Shown here in pieces: positions 60,739 through 64,000 of a DNA stretch of 64,000 bases. Origin of the DNA: G963422445 sp963422445. Its GTDB lineage: Bacteria; Pseudomonadota; Alphaproteobacteria; Thalassobaculales; Thalassobaculaceae. Under the pieces are notes generated by a model that worked only from the letters and a program-made list of their open reading frames with translations, made no database searches and was not told where the DNA came from. The position numbers and the translations under genes were made by a program. The DNA lies in NCBI GenBank assembly GCA_963422445.2, contig OY729512.2:1736001-1800000 (forward strand), given 5' to 3'. The stretch's first letter is position 1, and each line of letters starts with the position of its first letter.

Positions 60739-60787
60739 AAAGATTTTGGGATGGGTTCCGTAAGGTTGGGTCCAGATGTGGGTGCCT

Positions 60788-61618
60788 CTAAGCCATCGTC
60801 TGCACCTCATAACCATACTTGTCTTGCGCCAGGATCAGTTTATTAATTGCACTTTCTGTGTAGCGATTGAGTGGATTCTGGAAACGCTTCTCTATTTCCT
60901 TTTGTGCCTCGTCTGGTGTTCTCTCGGTGACGAATACCTCAATCACAGCCTCGTTTGGAATCATGAATAGATTTACAGGATATCCTCGTGGATCTGTTTT
61001 TCCAGTTCCTAATGAGTTTTTTAACTCAAGAGTGAGGCGCCACTCCTGCTCGTAATTCCAGTAATCCGCTTTCGTCAATAGAAGGGCCGGCAAGTTTCTT
61101 TCATCCTTGAAAATCACGTGCCCTGAATGGACCGGTGGTTCCTTGGAATATTGAACGGCGCCCAGTCGTTCATATCCTGTCGTGATTCCCTTCAGAACAG
61201 ACGTTCTATATCCTATGACTACACCAGTGCCTGAACCCGCATAATGGGACCAAAGGAGCGGATGATATGGGGAGCTACTGAACGATACAACGCCAAAACG
61301 AAGCGATAACTTTTTTCTAAACAGATCGTTCCATGCTTGGCTGCCCAGCTGCTGGCGCGCTAGCTGTAGATCGTTTTCGGTCAATGAATGCTCTGGCACG
61401 GCCGAGTTGAGCACCTCGAGCATTTCACGAACTTCGTTTTCTTCTGTGGGATATACGGCGGAACAACGGGTGGCGCATTCAAGAGGGTCGTTCAGGGCAT
61501 CAGGTTGAGTTGCACGCAACGCCCCGTTTCCGCCTTCCGGAAGGACTTCCATTGCTCTGTCCGTGGTTAGGTACTTGTACACCACATCCGGTTCCCCGAT
61601 ATTCCGACTATCCGACAT
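60788..61618 (-). CDS. DUF2971 domain protein
   Basis: 276 aa from ATG 61618. VVYKYLTTDRAMEVLPEGGNGALRATQPDALNDPLEC is the typical DUF2971 opening; WNDLFRKKLSLRFGVVSFSSSPYHPLLWSHYAGSGTGVVIGYRT (serine-rich strand, LLWSHYA) and YWNYEQEWRL are its conserved blocks. Base composition is clearly more AT-rich than the neighbours, suggesting separate acquisition. DUF2971 genes are frequent in defence islands; the biochemical role is unknown. Confidence 0.85.
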   Translation of the reverse strand: MSDSRNIGEPDVVYKYLTTDRAMEVLPEGGNGALRATQPDALNDPLECATRCSAVYPTEENEVREMLEVLNSAVPEHSLTENDLQLARQQLGSQAWNDLFRKKLSLRFGVVSFSSSPYHPLLWSHYAGSGTGVVIGYRTSVLKGITTGYERLGAVQYSKEPPVHSGHVIFKDERNLPALLLTKADYWNYEQEWRLTLELKNSLGTGKTDPRGYPVNLFMIPNEAVIEVFVTERTPDEAQKEIEKRFQNPLNRYTESAINKLILAQDKYGYEVQTMA

Positions 61619-61797
61619 GGCCACAGCCCCCTAATTTGATGTTCGTATTGACCCAAGGCTCGCCGGGCAAGCATCTATCCCGCATTATGCGTCACGGCGC
61701 GACGATGTGATGGCGAACGTGGCGTAAGTCGTTGGCATCGGGTAGGAATTCGTTTTCCAGCGCATTTCTGCCGAAGCCACGAAAGTGCCACGCCGCC

Positions 61798-61843
61798 ATG
61801 ACCGAAGATACTCTTCTGCCGTTCGATCTTCCAGCCGTTCAAC
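61798..61843 (+). pseudogene. IS1380-family transposase, first 15 codons
   Basis: MTEDTLLPFDLPAVQ is the standard opening of IS1380 transposases (usually followed by xKK(V/I)TAxFDGG). Copy b of the 1.46-kb IS begins immediately after it at 61844; the rest of the gene is not present on the other side (63299 onward). Recognised from this short stretch only. Confidence 0.6.
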
Positions 61844-63298
61844 CAGCAATTCTCCTTATGGCGTTTTTCGTTGCATTGCGGCCTTTCGTGTTGGTTTTTT
61901 GGCGGTTTTGCGGTTGGAGGGATGGGTTTGGCGCGGGGGCCGGGGATCAGGCGTTTGCGGGAGGGGGAGGCCCGTGATGACGGTTTTCATGAGGACTGCC
62001 CATGACGCGAAGACATGGTAGGCGGTGATCGTGCGGATGTGCTCGAACAGGCGCCTTCGGGCTCCGAGTGCGTGCCGCGCCCGCCGCCAGGATGCTTCGA
62101 TCAGGTCGCAGGCCGTGTGCAGGGCGAAGGCCAGCAGATTGAGCACGACCAGGATGCTGGCCAGTGTCTGGCTGCCATGCCCGAAATTGTGTTCGAGGTT
62201 GTAGCCATTGGTCTTCAGGACGTTGAAGGTCTCGTTCTCGATCTTCCAGCGGGCACGCCCGCAGGCGGCGATGTCAGCGGCGGTGTCTCGCGTGACGGCA
62301 AGGTCGGTGACGAAGCTGTTGCGGTAGGTCATCTTGCCGTCGGGCTTGGCGATCTCGACCTCCAGCCAGTTGACGGCGAGCGCGTCGGCGCCGTCGCGCA
62401 GCGGCACGCCATTCATCCAGCGATAGCGCTGGCGGCGCCTGGCCGCGCCCCTGCCCACGGTCTGGCACACCTCGTCCAGCACGACGCCATGGGTGTATTC
62501 GCTCAACGTCTTGTGGCTGGACGGCTTGCACACGAAGATGAAGCTCCCGCCCGCGGCGCGCACCGCCTCGCAGATCGGCTGGCGGGAATAGAGATCGTCG
62601 CCCAGATAGACCGGTCTCAGCCCGGCCACACAAGGCCCCAGGCGGGCCAGCCAGCGCTGCGCCGCGCGGCTCTCGCAGTCCTGCTTCGCCGAGCCGTCTT
62701 GCGGGCGCACGAACTCCGGCGCCAGAGGCAAGGCGCGGCGCTGCCCCGGCGCCACCAGAGCGGCGCCGACAAAGCTGTGGAAATACTCCACCTCCTCGCC
62801 CCGCCGGCGCGTCGAGCAGTGCGCGCAGTGGATCGTGCCGGAACGGAAATGCTCCGAGCCGTCCAGCGCGATCAACACCCGATCGTCCAGGCAGCGCAGA
62901 CCCGACAAGGCGCCGGCGCCATCCAGGTCATCGACAAGCGCCGAAAACACCGCATCGAAATGATCCGTCGGCGCCCCATCCAGCATCCGCCGGATATGGC
63001 TGTCGCACGGAATCCGCTCCATGCCGAACAGCATCCCGGCGTTCGAAGCGCCGCGCTGCGCCGACAGCAGGCGCTGATGCGCCAGAAACGACGGGCTCTG
63101 CACGAAAAACACCGAAAACGCCGCAAGCCCGATGTCTCTCATGGCATAGCGCGTGTTGCTTCCCGAGCGCTTGTCGGGCAACGCCGCGCACCGCTTCCCC
63201 ACCACTTCTATGTATCGTTCAAGACGCTTCATACAACAGCTTGAATCACATCTCCAAGCCTTTGAAAACCCCCGATAACTCCAAAAGGAGAATTGCTG
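61844..63298 (-). mobile_element. 1455-bp IS with IS4-like/ISNCY transposase, copy b
   Basis: Same ends (CAGCAATTCTCCTT / complement) and almost the same sequence as 12114-13571. Unlike copy a it has no target duplication (CCGTTCAAC left, CCAAGCCGC right), and the two flanks belong to unrelated genes, so a deletion or recombination between copies probably formed this junction. Confidence 0.9.
61856..63232 (-). CDS. DDE transposase of the 1.46-kb IS, copy b
   Basis: Starts ATG 63232. Same protein as 12217-13503 with a few substitutions. One G fewer in a run near 61965 shifts the last codons, so it ends ...RKAAMQRKTP at 61856 instead of ...PPPANA. The catalytic blocks (LDGSEHF, LGDDLYS, KIENETFNVLK) are intact. 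Which C-terminus is native cannot be decided from two copies. Confidence 0.9.
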   Translation of the reverse strand: MKRLERYIEVVGKRCAALPDKRSGSNTRYAMRDIGLAAFSVFFVQSPSFLAHQRLLSAQRGASNAGMLFGMERIPCDSHIRRMLDGAPTDHFDAVFSALVDDLDGAGALSGLRCLDDRVLIALDGSEHFRSGTIHCAHCSTRRRGEEVEYFHSFVGAALVAPGQRRALPLAPEFVRPQDGSAKQDCESRAAQRWLARLGPCVAGLRPVYLGDDLYSRQPICEAVRAAGGSFIFVCKPSSHKTLSEYTHGVVLDEVCQTVGRGAARRRQRYRWMNGVPLRDGADALAVNWLEVEIAKPDGKMTYRNSFVTDLAVTRDTAADIAACGRARWKIENETFNVLKTNGYNLEHNFGHGSQTLASILVVLNLLAFALHTACDLIEASWRRARHALGARRRLFEHIRTITAYHVFASWAVLMKTVITGLPLPQTPDPRPPRQTHPSNRKTAKKPTRKAAMQRKTP

Positions 63299-63502
63299 CC
63301 AAGCCGCGATACCGCACAGGCGATGGCATTTTCCTGGATTGACACCAGGGAAGTGCGTTCTTCGGAGGCTCGCGCTTACGCAATTCTGAACGACTCCGAA
63401 CAAGGGATTTCCGAGAACGTTCTGGATGCGATGCGCAATTATGAGGTGCATCCGATTCCTTGGTCGACCCGTGACGAAGCGCGCGATGAGTTGGCTGCAT
63501 GA
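63299..63502 (+). pseudogene. C-terminal fragment of a gene upstream of hsdR
   Basis: About 67 codons in frame (AMAFSWIDTREVRSSEARAYAILNDSEQGISENVLDAMRNYEVHPIPWSTRDEARDELAA), cut at its 5' side by IS copy b. Its stop overlaps the hsdR start as ATGA, so it belonged to the type I restriction operon. I do not recognise it as HsdM or HsdS; it may be an accessory operon gene. Confidence 0.55.
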
Positions 63503-64000
63503 CCCGCATCGCCGAGTCCGATGTCAAGGCCGCCGCTCTTGATTGGCTGGATAGCCTCGGCTGGGGCGTCGCGTACGGCCCCGACATCGCCCCCGACACG
63601 CCCGGCGCCGAGCGGGCCGGCTACGGCGAGGTCGTGCTGGAGCGGCGGCTGCGCGATGCGCTGGCCCGGCTCAACCCCGCGCTTCCCGGTTCCGCGCTCG
63701 ACGACGCTTTCCGCAAGCTGGTCCGGCCCGAAGGCGCGACGCCGGAAGCCCGCAACCGGGCCGTACACCGGCTGTTGGTGGACGGTGCGAACGTGGAGTA
63801 CCGCGCGGCGGACGGCGCGATCCGGGGCGCCCAGGTTCGCGCTATCGACTTCGACGATCCCAACGGCAATGACTGGCTAGCCGCGAACCAGTTCACCGTC
63901 GTCGAGAACGGGCGCGAACGGCGGCCGGATGTGGTGCTGTTCGTCAACGGGCTGCCGCTCGCCGTCGTCGAGCTCAAGAACCCGGCGGACGAGGACGCGA
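63499..64000 (+). CDS. hsdR: Type I restriction endonuclease subunit R, N-terminal part
   Basis: Runs off the window after 167 residues. The start MTRIAESDVKAAALDWLDSLGWGVAYGPDIAPDTPGAERAGYGEVVLERRLRDALARLNP is the HsdR N-terminus. LLVDGANVEYRAADGAIRGAQVRAIDFDDPNGNDWLAANQFTVVENGRERRPDVVLFVNGLPLAVVELKNPADEDA contains the PD-(D/E)xK nuclease core (RPDVV ... VVELKN). The helicase domains lie beyond the window. It is the motor/nuclease of a type I system; whether hsdM and hsdS exist nearby cannot be seen. Confidence 0.93.
   Translation, partial: MTRIAESDVKAAALDWLDSLGWGVAYGPDIAPDTPGAERAGYGEVVLERRLRDALARLNPALPGSALDDAFRKLVRPEGATPEARNRAVHRLLVDGANVEYRAADGAIRGAQVRAIDFDDPNGNDWLAANQFTVVENGRERRPDVVLFVNGLPLAVVELKNPADEDA

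Noticed and set aside
1..64000. CRISPR arrays
   Set aside because: No regularly spaced direct repeats of 24-40 bp were seen; the repeats present are IS ends, MITEs or dispersed single units.
1..64000. Complete tRNA or rRNA genes
   Set aside because: Only an isolated T-arm/acceptor end at 38402 was found; no full cloverleaf or rRNA sequence was recognised by eye.

Overview
The window looks like a chromosome segment of an alphaproteobacterium, quite possibly a host-associated or symbiotic lineage. Pointers are an Irr-type Fur regulator with an HHH motif, a coaBC-dut-moeB block, a Zn-finger of the NDUFS6 type, and an LLM monooxygenase / Ldh / dipeptide-type ABC cluster. GC is high. The striking property is the load of insertion sequences and broken genes: at least eight transposase families are present, most copies are frameshifted or nested in each other, and several metabolic genes carry a single stop or frameshift. 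Some single-base frameshifts could be sequencing errors; the nested insertions with target duplications cannot.

Layout. 0-0.7 kb: pyrE. 0.8-25.4 kb: an accessory zone of mobile elements. It holds a 2.57-kb IS1595-type transposon carrying an Eco29kI-like restriction enzyme and its methyltransferase, a decayed DUF1156 methylase, a polysaccharide polymerase/ligase and a Wzz-like chain-length protein, a second IS1595-type family with two full-size copies and two ~110-bp MITEs, and a coupled hsdS-vsr-dcm remnant cut by an IS630. 25.6-38.4 kb: a catabolic/uptake block (VOC protein, flavin monooxygenase, Ldh-family dehydrogenase, SBP, two permeases, two ATPases, RraA-like protein, UMF1 transporter). 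An IS5 sits exactly at the 3' end of the Ldh gene.

38.4-43.9 kb: behind a tRNA-3'-end-like sequence and a dispersed 65-bp repeat lies a compact four-gene cassette: an unknown coiled-coil protein, a BrxC/BrxD-like protein that has lost its P-loop, an intact BrxC/BrxD-like ATPase, and a SNF2 helicase. This is my best candidate for an undescribed (probably anti-phage) system. 44.1-52.4 kb: an Irr / rubrerythrin / Fe-S oxidoreductase / DUF3501 iron-peroxide cluster, split by a 5.3-kb pile of four IS relics and itself decaying.

52.4-57.9 kb: ordinary housekeeping genes (SH3 protein, D-2-hydroxyacid dehydrogenase, moeB, dut, coaBC, Zn-finger protein, lysophospholipase-like lipoprotein). 58.6-64 kb: a second accessory zone with a RelE/HigA-type toxin-antitoxin pair, small hypothetical genes, a DUF2971 gene, a second copy of the 1.46-kb IS, and the start of hsdR running off the window.
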